Shown one piece after another: positions 11,009 through 23,080 of a stretch of 64,000 nucleotides of DNA. The notes beneath the pieces are model-generated. The model had not been told where the DNA came from, did no database searches, and saw nothing but the letters and a program-made list of their open reading frames with translations. The position numbers were made by a program, and so were the translations under genes. How positions within the stretch are numbered: position 1 is the stretch's first letter; each line of letters opens with the position of its first letter. Source of the stretch: Venturia oleaginea (lineage: Eukaryota; Ascomycota; Dothideomycetes; Venturiales; Venturiaceae); contig JABMLP010000012.1 of assembly GCA_013176395.1 (NCBI GenBank), positions 1,426,001-1,490,000 of the forward strand. The letters are read 5' to 3'.

Positions 11009-12881
11009 ACGATCTGCTATCGTCCATCATTGGACTTATTCTGTAGTTGTTGAACTTTGAGCTGGAGTTGCAATTGTGACGGACTGCAGATAGGAGATTG
11101 GCTGTCTCGGAGGTTCAAAATCAATATCTTGAACTGCCTTCTATTGCATTTATAGAAAGTATCTCATGGAGCATCAGCATCACTACTGAGCATATTGCTA
11201 TCCGAGAGAAGACTGACAGCTGGCGAAATGATCAAATCAAACTTGACAGTCTCAATCTGATATGAACATCGATGAATTTCAGGGAATCGAATTTTCCAAA
11301 TCGCTACAAATTTATCACTATCAATCGTCAGTTTTCAGCCTGCAAAGCTAAAGTCATGTTTAATTGCTGACCAGCATAAAGAAAATCGACATGAAGATAT
11401 TACTGCGCATCCACGAAGTCAATTTCCGCAAGATTCCTGTCATCTGGAGGCCATGCTCGATAAATTATCACGACCGGATTTGTTTTCACTTTCTTCTCCC
11501 GCCTAAAAGCCTTACGGCATTGTCAGCTACGAGTCGATAATGCTAAAGCGGTCACACAACACTTATCTTTCCTGGATGCTCATCATGTAATCGTTGTCTC
11601 AGAGGACAGTACAGCTATTTACTTGCTGGAAGTCAGTGACGCAATTGTGCAATAGTTGTTGAGCTAGCAGGAAAGCTGTTTCCTCCTCCTTCTCCGGAAA
11701 CGCGTCGGATTCCATGGGAGCTTCTCGCTACACGTTATAACAGTGTCTTTGGCCATGACGTTCCTTTCGTTTCCCATTCTCACATTGATCGTGCGAGTCT
11801 TCGCAAGCCTGTCGATGATTGTGGCAACTTGGTGAGGAGCATTCTTCAAAACATTGCCTGCCCCATTAACTGACATAGTATAAAACTCTTCAAAACCTTT
11901 GTCAGGTTCTTCGACCAGAACGGTGATTGCATAGGCGAGGTGGTGATGCAATCCGGAGCCGGAGCGCTTGTCGTAGTCTTGCCGTAAAGCTCTTTGAATT
12001 CTTCTACGCTAACGTATGTCTGACAGTATGTGGGCATTCCATGAAGAATCTTTGTTGTCAATCTCGCTTTCTTCCACCTCTCGACATGGCAGTTCTATGC
12101 CAGCCTTGGCTCGTGGTTTAACTTCTACTCTTATTACCTGCCCTAGGTAACGCGTACTTTTTCCTTTGGTAGCTGCTCAGGAAAGGCCTTCACGAGTGGA
12201 CGAATCGAGAAGGTGAATCCTGTGAGAACATATAAGCTCAGTTCGCTGGTGAGTTTACCAAAGCAGTTGACTTACCGAAACCGGTGGTGCCCTCTTTGAA
12301 AAGGCCCAGCTTTTCAGCTCAGGTAATTTGTGTCTCCCGAGGAGTATACGAATACTACCACATCGAGTGACTCGTAGGCATGTCGACAGGTAGTGGGGGT
12401 GGGCGATTACAATACAGAGTTATGGGTAGAGTGAGTGGGTAGCCTGTTACAACGATAACCTATGGAAGTGGAGTCAATGAGGAGACTTTTCAGCACTTGA
12501 AGGCGGTATTCGATGCTCAGATTCGAGACCGATATCTCAAACTTCCTGCTGCCATTTCTTTCCAGGATGTCCGGCTCCCCAAACCCGCATTCAACTTCAA
12601 ACCCTCTCCACTGGTTTGCTAGGTCTCCCAGACTCGACGCCTTCACTCCTTCTGTGATCAATGATGGTTCGTGCAGGTTGGAGGAAGCAGCCGTACTTCG
12701 CAGTCACCTCATATGTTCCGAGCTTCGACACCTACATCCGAAAGCCAAAATCATAGCAAAAGAAACACGATAAAAAATTGAGTCGTTGAAAACAAACGAA
12801 CAAGAGAGTTCATAGTCCATCGAGGCTTTACCAATCATCGTGTCTAGGCCGTGATACTGCCCACGTTCAAGTATGTTAGGC
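11009..12881. other. Gene-poor stretch with weak coding relics
   Basis: A coding-like minus-strand patch at 11664-12061 is split over two frames (SVEEFKELYG, then YTMSVNGAGNVLKNAPHQVA), suggesting a frameshifted relic. Another minus-strand patch lies at 12407-12661 (SNLSIEYRLQVLKSLLID). Neither matches a family I know. No RNA gene is seen. Confidence 0.3.
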
Positions 12882-13425
12882 TGTTACAGCCTTACTCGCT
12901 CTCCTTCGCTCTCCTCGGTTTCTGACTCGAAAACTCAGACATGTAGGGTCGATTGATAAGCTGTTCGGCTATCGTATACAATCAATGTAGGGCTATTCAG
13001 CTGTCTGTGGGTCACTCGTACGATCTATTCATTCTGGTTACCAAGCAGATACTTCTAGACGTGATCTCCGTCATCAGAGAGGGCAGCGCGATGAAAATAC
13101 GAGAGACCGGTTCCACAAGTGATCGGAAATGATCTGAGTGGATTTCGTGGGCGGATCTACACCTCGCTTCCATGATACTCGAAAGTATTTCCCAATACTC
13201 ACATCGCCGACAAGGCTCATGGATTGCCGTGTACGTGCGGTGAGGCCCACCTTTCCCTGATGAAATTCTGCAGCAATCAGCACAGGGAACTTGGGACTCT
13301 TTTATTGTCGGAGATCTTGAAATCTTTGCTTAATTTGCTCTCTCTACTATAGTACAATAAGCCTCCGATTTGTCTTAGTTTGTGGTCGCCGTTGATATTT
13401 ATAAGGACTTACAGTAGCTGTAACA
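12882..13425. repeat. Candidate solo LTR or other inverted-end repeat
   Basis: The segment begins TGTTACAGC and ends GCTGTAACA, giving 9-bp inverted termini of TG...CA type 544 bp apart. This is the size and style of a fungal LTR. The flanking five bases (TAGGC and GGTAG) do not form a clear target duplication, so the call is tentative. Confidence 0.3.
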
Positions 13426-13686
13426 GGTAGGATAAGCTGTTAGAAGAACAGTTGTGAATCTCATTATGACGATGAGAAGGAACTGGAAGTAGGGACTGGG
13501 AGTAGGAACTGGAAGTAGGAACTACAGTTCTGTTAATTATCTTTGTTTAGCCTCTTCTTACGTTCTGGCTTTACCCGTTGCTTTCCGACCCGCGTCTCGC
13601 AACAGTAATGAATGAAGGTATGAGTTACTGTATATTTAGAGTGTACACATTAACGTGGATGTTGTACGAATTTCTAATCAACTACT

Positions 13687-14269
13687 GTGATTACTGGCGA
13701 AACTCGCTAGTGCCTTCGTAATCGTATAGCTCGTACTTGCGGAAAAAGGCATAGCTAACGAATCAGAATATCTTTCAGAATTTCAAAGCGGGGGTTTTGT
13801 CCGAAAACTTCGGTAAATGATCTGGGTTTGATTCGCTGATTATCCCTGTACACCTTTACTGATATACGAATACGAAATGTGCAAATGCGAAGGCACTAGC
13901 GAGTTTCGCCAGTAACCACGGTAACTGAGTAATTCTACGTAGCACCGTAGAATACGGCGTGTTACACTGCCCTGTCCACACATTCCTGTCCGAGTTCTTA
14001 GCCGTCAATGCATTATTGCCGCTACGAGAATGACGGTAACACTGGCGCGAGAAACAGCTGGGGACCAAAGCTTTAGCTTTTATACCACCTGAGAATTCTA
14101 CGTACTCCCACCTAAATAAAGTTAACCTTTGATGTTCCTCGCTACGGCGGTCTCTGCACAGACCGGACCGTATTCTACGCATGTACGGTTAAGATCTACG
14201 CGGATAGGAACGCCGAAGATTGCCAGCGAATTTCGTGCCAAGTGTTACAGTCTTTCTCGTAGCGGCAAT
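13687..14269. repeat. Cluster of nested inverted repeats
   Basis: Bases 13687-13718 and 13888-13919 are inverted copies of 32 bp with one mismatch (core GGCGAAACTCGCTAGTGCC). A second, weaker inverted pair lies at 14015-14047 and 14234-14269 (core CTCGTAGCGGCAAT). A palindromic CCGTAGAATACGG motif at 13945-13957 has an inverted near-copy at 14168-14179. The layout resembles a foldback element or MITE relic. Open frames across it look random. Confidence 0.5.
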
Positions 14270-14908
14270 ACCTTAGCGTAGTTTAGAATTGTGAGGTCAC
14301 TTACTTAGTCAGTCAAAAGACTCGAGAACGTCCACGTTGATGCACACACGAAAACAATGCTCGATGCAATGAAGAAGTAACGGCTAGGTTATAGAAGGCT
14401 TAGCTACTACTACTTCAAGGCTCGCTCTCGCGGGAGGCAAGGGTTGGGCAAAGATAGCGACTAGACGACTTTGGTCGTACGCTACTGAACGTAACAAGTC
14501 GGGACAGCATCTATTTTGTGTCTAGCTTCAGCTTCGCGTTCACAGTCTTGTATGGAGAATGGCCCGATGCAGAGAAAATCTCCATATGCACAAGAAATTT
14601 ATCAATCTGTAAGTGAATTGATCGGTTGCAATCGTAAAGTAGCAATGGATGTTGAAACCGGCTTTTGTGCTCCTTTGGTCGCTGCCTCCGTGCTTCTTCA
14701 TCTACAATTAATATAGATACAACGCTTCCGCGTCCGAACAACGATGAACCCTACGAAGGACAACTTTGACAGCTTGATTCCAGGCCATGGTGAAAACACA
14801 CCTTCCTGATACTTAAGGTCGAGGGGTGAGCGCATTTAAGTGCAATGCTGGGTCTCATCAGTAATATCACAATACTCGCGCCAAGCAAACACTCCTTTAC
14901 ATACCAAG
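14270..14908. other. Intergenic region, no gene seen
   Basis: Nothing is recognised apart from the immediate upstream region of the secreted-protein gene that starts at 14909. Confidence 0.4.
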
Positions 14909-15627
14909 ATGAAGTTCTCAATCGTTACTGTCTCTTTGGCATTCAGGTAAGAATCGCTTCCAATCTCTTGGAACTTTCGAATGATAGGAATCCTAACAAC
15001 ACGAGCAGTGTCGCCGCTCTCCCAACTGTTGATCCTCCCCCAACTGTCATCCTGCCCCCCGCTGTCAACCCTCCCCCAGCTGCCAATCCTCTCCCAGCTG
15101 CCAACACTCTCCCAGCTGTCGACCCAACAAAGCCCTTCGCTCTTCAGATCACGGCAAATAAAAAGACTTTATTCCTTCCCAAAGGCATCAGTGGCTATGG
15201 TGTTCCCGACGTTAAGAATGCGGAATCTTGTGTCTTGAACGCTGCCACCGAGCTCGTATGCGGCGGTAAGACCATCGGTGTCGGTCTCTCTTCTCATGTC
15301 GATATGGCCCCAATCAAGGCAGCACCAGCCACCAACGCGATCACCAAGGGCTTCTCCATGGATGCTCAAGGATCTCTGCATTGGGGTGGACCGGAATTGT
15401 TGAAGATAGATGCTTTCAAGAAGGCTGTCACGGAGGCTCCTGATATCTATTCCAACGGGGAGGCCAAATTTGGATTTTTCGAAATGGCTGGCAAGACCAG
15501 TCTCTACTTCCAGCTTGGTTGCCCTGGAAGCGACGGAAAGTACAACACTCCTGGCACACACTCCGTTATGGGAATGGGTGTCCACAACCCAGTCATTACT
15601 GGCGTCAACAAAGCCGTACCTTTGTAA
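14909..15627 (+). CDS. Secreted protein with Pro/Ala repeats, cell-wall-protein-like
   Basis: Exons are 14909-14946 and 15009-15627. The 62-bp intron has a GTAAGA donor, a CCTAAC branch and a CAG acceptor. Splicing joins MKFSIVTVSLAFS to VAALPTVDPP and so builds a proper signal peptide, which is why this start was chosen. The 218-residue product has about six imperfect 6-residue Pro/Ala/Val repeats near residues 17-50. A globular domain of about 165 residues with three cysteines follows (PFALQITANKKTLFLPKG onwards). The layout loosely resembles PhiA-like fungal wall proteins, but that is a weak analogy. It probably acts outside the cell. Confidence 0.75.
15046..15126 (+). repeat. 18-bp coding tandem repeats (Pro/Ala linker)
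   Basis: Imperfect repeats of the type CCCCCAGCTGYCAAYCCTC encode P-x-V/A-N/D-P-P units just after the signal peptide of the secreted protein. Such repeats change copy number easily and give a stiff extended linker. Confidence 0.6.
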
Positions 15628-15989
15628 ACGGGCTAGGAGAGAAAAACAGGTATTTCTAGATGCACTTCTGTTTCAGTACCGGTTCGCAGGACGGCTTCAG
15701 CTGTGTATACTGAATGGAAAACAAGATGATATGAAAACACTTCTATTGGAAAGACCTTTGCCCCTGTGTCAGATTTCCCATATTCTGCCTACGCTCATGT
15801 GTACCTGTATCGGGAATCACTCCGTCCTTGACTGATCACACAACAGACCACTCGTGGCCAGACTGAGATTCAGAAGACGGCGTACTATGGTTACATGGCT
15901 ATTAGTTTGTTAGCTCGTGGCCAATGCATCAATGTACTTGAAACCAACGGTCTGTATATCTCGTGTATATTACACGTATTCAGTAGTCT

Positions 15990-16080
15990 CTCTCTCTCTG
16001 ACTTGTGCATTCAATCTCTCCTACTCGTGCATTCAATCTTTCTCTTTCGTACATTCAATCTCTCTCTCTCTCTCTCGTGC
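15990..16080 (+). repeat. CT microsatellite with three GTGCATTCAATCTCTC-like repeats
   Basis: Three imperfect copies of a TCGTGCATTCAATCTCTC-type unit alternate with (CT)n runs, upstream of the transposase ATG inside the Tc1 element. This may be a subterminal repeat of the element. Confidence 0.55.
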
Positions 16081-16090
16081 GGTTATCGCA

Positions 16091-17210
16091 ATGTCTCAAT
16101 TATCTCAAGATCTGGTATTTCTATTACCACCACCACCACCTCCTCCTCCTCCTCATATCGCTGCCGCCAAGAGCTATCTCGAGATCTCCGCCTTGGAATT
16201 GTTACTCTTCATGAAGCAGGCTTCAAACACCAACAGATTCGAGATCATTACCTTAGGAAGGACCCCCCCTATCGATATCTCAATCCGCCAGATCTCACAC
16301 GCTTGTACAACTGGCCGTCCTACACCACAGAAAAGCGGGAAAGTAGGCCCAAAAAGCCACCTTACAGAGGAGCAGATTAACGAGATAATTGCGTATATTT
16401 GTAAGTCAAAAGCTACACGGCTTACCTCCTTCCCAGCCCTCGCAAATGGCCCATTCTCCCACTTCAATATCACCGGAGACATTATCCGAAAAGCAGTCGC
16501 AAAAAGGGGCTACCGACGCTATATCGCACGCCAAAAACCTCCTCTCTCGCAAAAGAATAGGGATCTACGTCTTGCCTGGGCTGAAGAACACCGCAATTGG
16601 ACTCTCCAAGACTGGTTATTCATTCTTTGGAGCGACGAAACCTGGGTGACAGGAGAAAGACATAAAAGGCAGTGGGTTACAAGGACACCGGGGGAAGAAC
16701 TCCACCCTGACTGCGTACTTGAGAAGCGTCAGAGACGTGTAGGATGGATGTTTTGGGGCTGTTTTTCAGGGCTTTCTGGCAAAGGCCCTTGCCTATTCTG
16801 GGAGAGGGAATGGGGGAGAATTAATCAGGAGTCTTACGCAGAGAGAATTATACCCCTAATACACGGCTGGTTACGTATGTACCCTGAGCTGTCTCTGATG
16901 CAAGATAATGCTCCTGGGCATGCAGGAAAGGTAGCTCAAACGGAGATTCTCGAGAGACGTATTCGGATGATTTTCTGGCCCCCCTTTTCGCCAGATCTCA
17001 ACCCAATTGAGGATGTATGGAATTGGATGAAGGACTGGACTGAAGCTATGTACTGAGTCAACAAGATTTTCTCTTATGATAGCTAAGAAAGGTGGTAAAG
17101 GAAGCCTGGGAAGCTGTTATACCAGAAAAACTGATAGAACTGCTTGGGACTATGCCGCAGAGATATCAAGACGTTATAGAGGCCATAGGAGGCTATACAA
17201 AGTGGTAATA
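16091..17210 (+). pseudogene. Tc1-family DD34E transposase, frameshifted
   Basis: The core is well kept: a first Asp in ILWSDETWVTG, a second in LMQDNAPGH and the Glu in FSPDLNPIEDVWNWMKDW, with exactly 34 residues between the last two (DD34E). The N-terminal helix-turn-helix (LSRDLRLGIVTLHEAGFKHQQIRDH) is in another frame. The shift lies at or near the seven-C run at 16263-16269, and a second shift is likely in the CCA/CCT repeat at 16124-16155. A TGA at 17053-17055 and a further frameshift near 17084 detach the C-terminus (LRKVVKEAWEAV). The copy is inactive as read. The family cuts and pastes at TA sites. Confidence 0.85.
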
Positions 17211-17335
17211 TATACAGCCAATCAGATTCTGCTTATAAATGTATTGAAACACCAAAAATGGCTGAGATCTTGGTGAAGATACCGTTAAATTGAGACCTCA
17301 TATCACTGTATTAGCGTGGAGCTAACAACTAATAG

Positions 17336-19921
17336 GCCGGCAACGTAGTAGTTACGGTGGATGATCTTTGGACTGCTGGCGGGTGATTTGCACATCTTGA
17401 AAAGCAATCATATAATAAGCTTTCTGAGTCCTTGGACACGATTTTGATCTACATTAGAGATGACATCACAGTCATGAGTCTTTGTATCATGATTCTTTTG
17501 ATAATGACCCTGAGATTAGAAATCGAAGCAGCTGGTCAAAACTGACTGAGAAAGATGAATCAACGACGCGTCCTTTGGGACACTTTTGTTTCGTTTGTGT
17601 CCGCGGGAACTCCGCCGGGTCTGGACGGCCAGTTGACACAGTTAGAGCCTCGTTTGGTCATTTGCAATGAAGCCGTATCGGAGGATCATCGGTATGTTTT
17701 CGGTTCTGACCGGAATTTCTTCGCGCCAAGGACTGGAATTATGTTAGCGACGAAGGACTCTAACACCTACGATGTGAGTTTTGTAGTTATCATTAGCTTG
17801 TTCCTAACTCGACACCAACATCGAAAAGGTTTCGGCGATTTCGCGCTTGATGAAAACGACTTCGATATCGAGCAACAGGAGAGCTGTGTACAAGCCAAGA
17901 TGGTGGATGGCAGACTCCGCAGAGCGCATGTAGGATTGACCGCACGACGTGGTTCAGGAACCTTGCTCTTGTTTGTCTCTGTAGTAAATGCCTACCGCGA
18001 CCTCAACGCACCAATTCGACATAGTCGCATTGACACTGATTTGAATGCCATCATACGCCGTGTATTACTCATTCCGAGCTCTGATACGTACCCAGTCGCC
18101 AACATATTGCCGAAGATAGAAGCATTCATATTATAACACTTATTATTTGCAAGCTGTCAAACGTCAAGCCTCTCAGTATTATGCGTTCCTCGAACCCTCA
18201 AAGACGGATTTCCAGACTGGCTCACCACCGAAGTCCATGTCTGACGTCGAGACCAACCGAAATTTGGAAAGTCGAGGAGGCGCGTTCCTGTCAGCTTGTG
18301 TTCATAATGTCTCTGCTGTGTGTTACAGAGGAGGTAACCCCGTCTTAGAGCATTTGCAGATCTGTCCAAGAATAGCTCGAGTCCGAGGTTCAACTAACTT
18401 TCTCAGAAATTATTCCCAGAAATCACATCAGGCCTTCTATCGCAGTACGTATGGCATATATGAAGTTGGTGCTCTCCGCAGTGCTTTCAACCTCAGGCTT
18501 CCAGCCGCAGTTTTCCACGTGCCAGGTAATAATAATAGCCGTGCGAAAAGTCAGGTACCCCAAGTTGCCGAGAGCCAGCATTAACCCAGAATGCTGCCGC
18601 GTCTTCCCACGATGCTTGTCAGAACGATCATCATACCTAATACAGAATAAGCAGACTTGATTAGGATCCTTATCTGCCCGGCTCTGTGGAGGAAACAATC
18701 CGCAATCTGGAACATGCAGCTCCAGAGCTTCATCCATCCGGTCAAAACGTCGGGATATCAAATTCTTGGTCGATTCTTCGCTGCGGGTTGCACAGTTGCG
18801 TGGCCCAGCAGTGCCAGCACTAACGTCTTGTCAGACCCAAAACTGTAGTGGCTGTGGCTGGGAGAAATGCGGAGGATCGGCCCCAGGCATTGTGCGACGG
18901 GCTACGGGGAGAAATCCATAATAATTCTCATGAGGAACGCCCTATGGAACAGCGCTTGTCCCAAGATACGCCCTTGTATGATGGATGATAACGAATGGTG
19001 GGGGACAAGCAAGGCAACAGGGAGCCCTGGTGTTGAGGAATCAGAAGTTGCAGAAACGAGTGACTCCAGGTAAGATTACATGTTCAATCGGCAGACGGCC
19101 AATTGAGGAGCTGATGATTAGAAGTCAACGCGAAGTCATCCAGCTGCAGAGGATGAACTCTGGACACGCGTCCCAAGAATTTAGTGGGGTATTTATCGTC
19201 CATGTTTCTTGGTCAACGGGAAACAAAGTTGCCTCCAAGACATCAAACGCGCGAAGGTAAGAAATCCTGCAGCTTTTATTGGCTCTTCCCTCAGGTCGGG
19301 TAATCAGTTCATGTGAGCACTGCCTCTGTATGCTGAACGCTGAGAGGCCAGTAGTTCTAAGACTGCAGCCGGTAGGTATTCCGCTTGCTCGCGGACGACA
19401 TTGCATGCTCAAAGCTGCACACAAAGATGATACAGAAGACGCCCTTGATCTGCAGATTTGAGAAAAGAAGATAGCCTCAGAGAAGCTAACGGTTACGCGG
19501 TCCTATGATCGCGCGCTTCATCATGACTAAAGCGTGTCGGCCCCTTAAACATTCATGCTGCTGCAAGCCACGGCTCCCCTCCATGACCGCAACGAGTTTA
19601 AGGCGCGCTGTGTCAAAGATGAGAGCTCTGACCTCTGACCGTAAACGCAGTTGAACAGCAGATTGGGTTGGTGCTCAGCCCGTCTAAGGCTGGCTTGTTG
19701 CTATACTTAATCGCTGTATCCCTGGCCGCAGCCACCCATTTCGTTATTCTAAGCACTACCAAGACCTCGAACCTATTATAGCTCAGGAGTTCCTCAGCAA
19801 GCTTTACTGTACAAAATCCAAATATTCTGCCTTCAGTGGATCGCATTCGCCTTCACTGAGTGCCTTTCTGTTCATTACACTGTTGGGCTCGTCAACAACA
19901 ACAGCCATACAGAAATACATC
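17336..19921. other. Long stretch without a supportable gene
   Basis: A plus-strand frame at 17555-18136 (193 codons) is the longest. It contains a believable intron (GTGAGT at about 17773, CTAAC, AAAG at about 17828), so any gene there would be spliced differently, and I recognise no family. Other frames (18147-18584, and 18423-18761 on the minus strand) overlap and look random. The last few hundred bases presumably hold the promoter of the DOMON-b561 gene. Confidence 0.35.
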
Positions 19922-21499
19922 ATGAGGTCTTACATGGCAGCGACCCTTTTGGGTCTTGGTAAGTCCTACGGCAAACTCAAAGCTGCGACAAAATCTAACA
20001 GTCTTCTCCAGCTTCAACCGCATTTGGCCAGTCAGTCTCCACCAAAGAAGGTGGCATTACATACAGCGTCAGCGTACCCGACAGGACAGCTTCGTCAGGA
20101 AGCGGAGATATCTATATTCAGATTTCTGGACCCTCGAGTAACAGCTGGATTGGGTTCGGCCAGGGAAGTTCAATGTCTGGCTCGAAAATGTTCATTATCT
20201 ACTCCAACGCCGCTGGCACAAATGTTACTCTATCACCAAGAAAAGGATCGGGCCATTCGCAACCCAGTTTCGATTCGAGTGCCCAGGTCACGCTCGTCGA
20301 AGGTTCAAGCATCAGCAATGGTGTGATGACTGCCAACATCAGATGCTCGGATTGCAAAGACTTGACGAGCTCAAGCTCAAGCTGGATTTATGCTTCACTT
20401 TCAGGAAGCGCGCTTAGCTCCGACAGCCCATCTACCAGTATCTCCCAGCACTCCAACAGTTACGGTACCATGTCCTTGGACATGACCAAGGCCAAGAACA
20501 GCGCAAACACTAATCCTTTTGTTACGGGCTCTAACGGTGCTGCCACGAATGGAGGAGCCAACGATCCTTGCGCTCAAGAAGCCTCAGAAGGCGGCAGCGG
20601 TACTACCAACAATGGAGCCACAGCGACAAGCAGTGGTAGCAGCAATGGATTCCCATTCGGTGGCGGCAGCTTCACTGGATTCCCGACTGACGCCAATGGA
20701 CGTGGTGGACGATTCGGATCTTCTGGTGGAAACAACAAACGACAAGCTTCTGCAACAGCAAGTGCTTGCGTGGGCGGTGGCAGCAACGGCGGTGCCTCGG
20801 CTCTCAAGCAAACTGGTTGGGCGAATGCCGATACTCGAAACCGCATTCTCATGTCACACGGCATCATCGCTGGCCTTGCCTTTGTCGTTATTTTCCCTCT
20901 CGGTGCTATCGCCATTCGGCTGTTTAGCTTTCCAGGATTGGTTGCTTTCCACGCTGCGTGTCAGACTCTGGGATACCTTTTCTGGATCATTGGATTCGGC
21001 TTGGGTGTCTACATTGCGAACAAGATGAACTACGTGAGTGAATCTAGAACCTTATCGTTCTGAAGTTCAACAAACTAATCTTGTCCAGATCAATCAACCT
21101 CACGCCGTTATTGGTATTATTCTCTTCATCCTCGCATTTTTCCAGCCAATCCTCGGAGCCCTCCATCACTCCAACTATAAAAAGTTCCAGACTCGGACTG
21201 CGGCTTCATATGGACACATCTGGCTCGGTCGTATCCTTATCACCCTTGGTATCATCAACGGTGGTATCGGTCTCAAGCTAGCCGACAACTCGACTTACGG
21301 TCCAATCGTGTACGGAATCTTCGCTGCTGTCGCTTGGGTCACCTACGTCGTAGCTATTGTGATTGGAGAACGGAGGAAAGCACGAAGCAGCCAAGGTGGC
21401 CCGCCTAAGTACGATGAAGCGATGGCTTTGCACAGCAGAAGCGAGTCCACAGAGGTTACTGCTGCACCGCAGGAGTACTATGGTCGTAGGAACAAGTAG
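19922..21499 (+). CDS. Secreted/membrane DOMON (CDH-type cytochrome) - cytochrome b561 protein
   Basis: Exons are 19922-19958, 20012-21033 and 21089-21499; the introns (53 and 55 bp) have clear donors, branch sites and CAG acceptors. The 489-residue product starts with a signal peptide (MRSYMAATLLGLASTAFGQS). Residues about 20-165 form a CDH-cytochrome/DOMON domain (SWIGFGQGSSMSGSKMFII, with a Met suited to haem binding). A Ser/Gly/Asn-rich linker follows. The C-terminal b561 domain has five or six membrane spans with His in MSHGIIAG, VAFHAACQ, NQPHAVIG and YGHIWLGR. The family moves electrons across membranes, often for iron reduction. The tail is cytosolic and polar. Confidence 0.9.
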
Positions 21500-22040
21500 A
21501 CCGTTTGTTAAAATAATGTTTTTTGTGTTGTAGCGCTTTCTTCTGATGAGACATGGTTCATTCTACTGTTCGAACTTATCGAACGGATGGCGCATTATGG
21601 GAAGGATGAGGTCGAGAGTCTTCTAGTATTCTATCGGGCTGGAACTTAGAAGATACTTAGCTTTTTGTCGTACAAGCCGAATAAATTAAGCCTTGGCATT
21701 ATCAGCCTTTTAGGTCTATTTCAATCGTCTCTGCATTCCTGATGTGATTCGGACAATTGATTGCGATTAGCTCCGGGTGTAGTTATTATTTTGACGAACA
21801 CATTTTCCTGCGCGCCGATTCCCCGAGTCAACAATAACACTGTCAAATACAACAACATCCGCCCCGCCCTCAATAGCAATCCTCCTCATCTAGAGAGTAA
21901 AGACTATTCTGCATCGTCAAATACACCCATCGCGATCCACCACGAAGTCTATACCTCCGTCGCTTATTGGTCTCCAATATGGCATACAATTCGGCGCCTT
22001 TACCACGGTCAGTTAGGCCTCTATCCATATCCCTCGAGAT

Positions 22041-23080
22041 ATGGCCGAGTGCCCCCAGTAGTTCCCAAGAAACCCGCTGATATTGAACCTTATACAGACA
22101 GGAATTGTTGGCCTGGTTAAATCAACTCCTCCAACTAAACATCACCAAAGTCGAACAATGTGGAACTGGGTAGGCTTCTCCCGATATACAATCCCGCGTC
22201 TGCCAGAAACGGCATAAGACTGGCTGGTGCAGAGGACAAGGACTGACATGGTTCTCACAGGGCGGCTCTCTGCCAGGTCTTCGACAGCATCTACCGTATG
22301 TCACTCCAGTCTCACTGCGAGATTGTGAAAAGCTGACAGCACACAGTTGATGTACCCATGTCGAGGGTGAAGTTCAATGTAAACACCGAATACGCCTACA
22401 TACAGAACTTCAAGATTTTGCAGAGTGAGTACCGCCCCCTCAGGTCACTCTAACTTCACTTGGACATAGCTAATCACGCATTTGCGTGCTTACAGATACC
22501 TTGACCCGCCACCAAGTTGACCGAAATGTCCCCGTCGAAGCGCTTGTCAAGTGCAAAATGCAAGACAACCTCGAATTCTTACAATGGGCAAAGCGCTACT
22601 GGGACAAGTACTTCCCAGGCGGTGACTACGATGCTCTAGGAAGACGAAAGGCTTCAGGAGCACCACCGGGCGGGCCACCAGCATCGATGGGAGGAGGCGC
22701 TACCAGACGACCAGCTGGAGGCGCGGCACCCCGTACCAGGACACCACAACTGGGAGCAGGCGCAAGCGCAGCATTACAAACTGAGAACAACGCACTCAAG
22801 GAGACAGTCGTCGGGCTCGAGCGAGAGCGCGACTTCTACTTCAGCAAGCTTCGCGATATTGAGCTGCTGATTCAGCAAGAGATTGAGGCTCACCCAGAGT
22901 TGGAACAACAAGAAGATGGCGTTCTCAAACAGATCCAGACGATTCTGTACTCGACAGAGGTAGGCAGCAAACACCCAGTCCTGCCCAAATCTTCACTCCG
23001 CTAACAACCATGCACAGGAGGGCTTCGAAATCCCACAAGAGGTCGAAGGAGCTGAGGGTGTAGAGGAAGAGACGTTCTAA
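22041..23080 (+). CDS. mal3: Microtubule plus-end binding protein, EB1/Mal3 family
   Basis: Six exons fit: 22041-22057, 22098-22169, 22261-22295, 22347-22424, 22496-22959 and 23018-23080, giving 242 residues. The CH domain reads QELLAWLNQLLQLNITKVEQ, then VPMSRVKFNVNTEYAYIQNF and RHQVDRNVPVEALVKCKMQD. A Gly/Ala/Pro linker follows, then the EBH coiled coil (TVVGLERERDFYFSKLRDIE). The C-terminus ends EEETF, close to the EEY/F tail that binds CAP-Gly proteins. EB1 tracks growing microtubule ends and recruits partners. The first exon (17 bp) and its 40-bp intron are the least certain part. Confidence 0.92.

Larger units (their letters stand above)
15899..17335 (+). mobile_element. Tc1/mariner DNA transposon copy
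   Basis: Terminal inverted repeats frame the element: CTATTAGTTTGTTAGCTC at 15899-15916 and GAGCTAACAACTAATAG at 17319-17335, identical except for one base of indel. A TA dinucleotide inside each end is consistent with TA-target insertion, so the exact border is uncertain by a few bases. The element is about 1.4 kb and carries one transposase gene in the plus direction. The subterminal region 15990-16080 is rich in CT repeats. Confidence 0.75.

Noticed and set aside
12882..13425. Firm call of a solo LTR
   Set aside because: The inverted TG...CA ends fit, but there is no target-site duplication, so it was left as a low-confidence repeat.
13856..14182. 108-codon minus-strand ORF
   Set aside because: It lies across the inverted-repeat cluster, has random composition and no domain.
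15990..16080. CRISPR-like spaced repeats
   Set aside because: Units are imperfect, only three, embedded in a CT microsatellite inside a eukaryotic transposon.
17555..18136. 193-codon ORF as a real gene
   Set aside because: No family is recognised, and a convincing intron signal inside would break the frame. It is kept only as a comment in the region entry.
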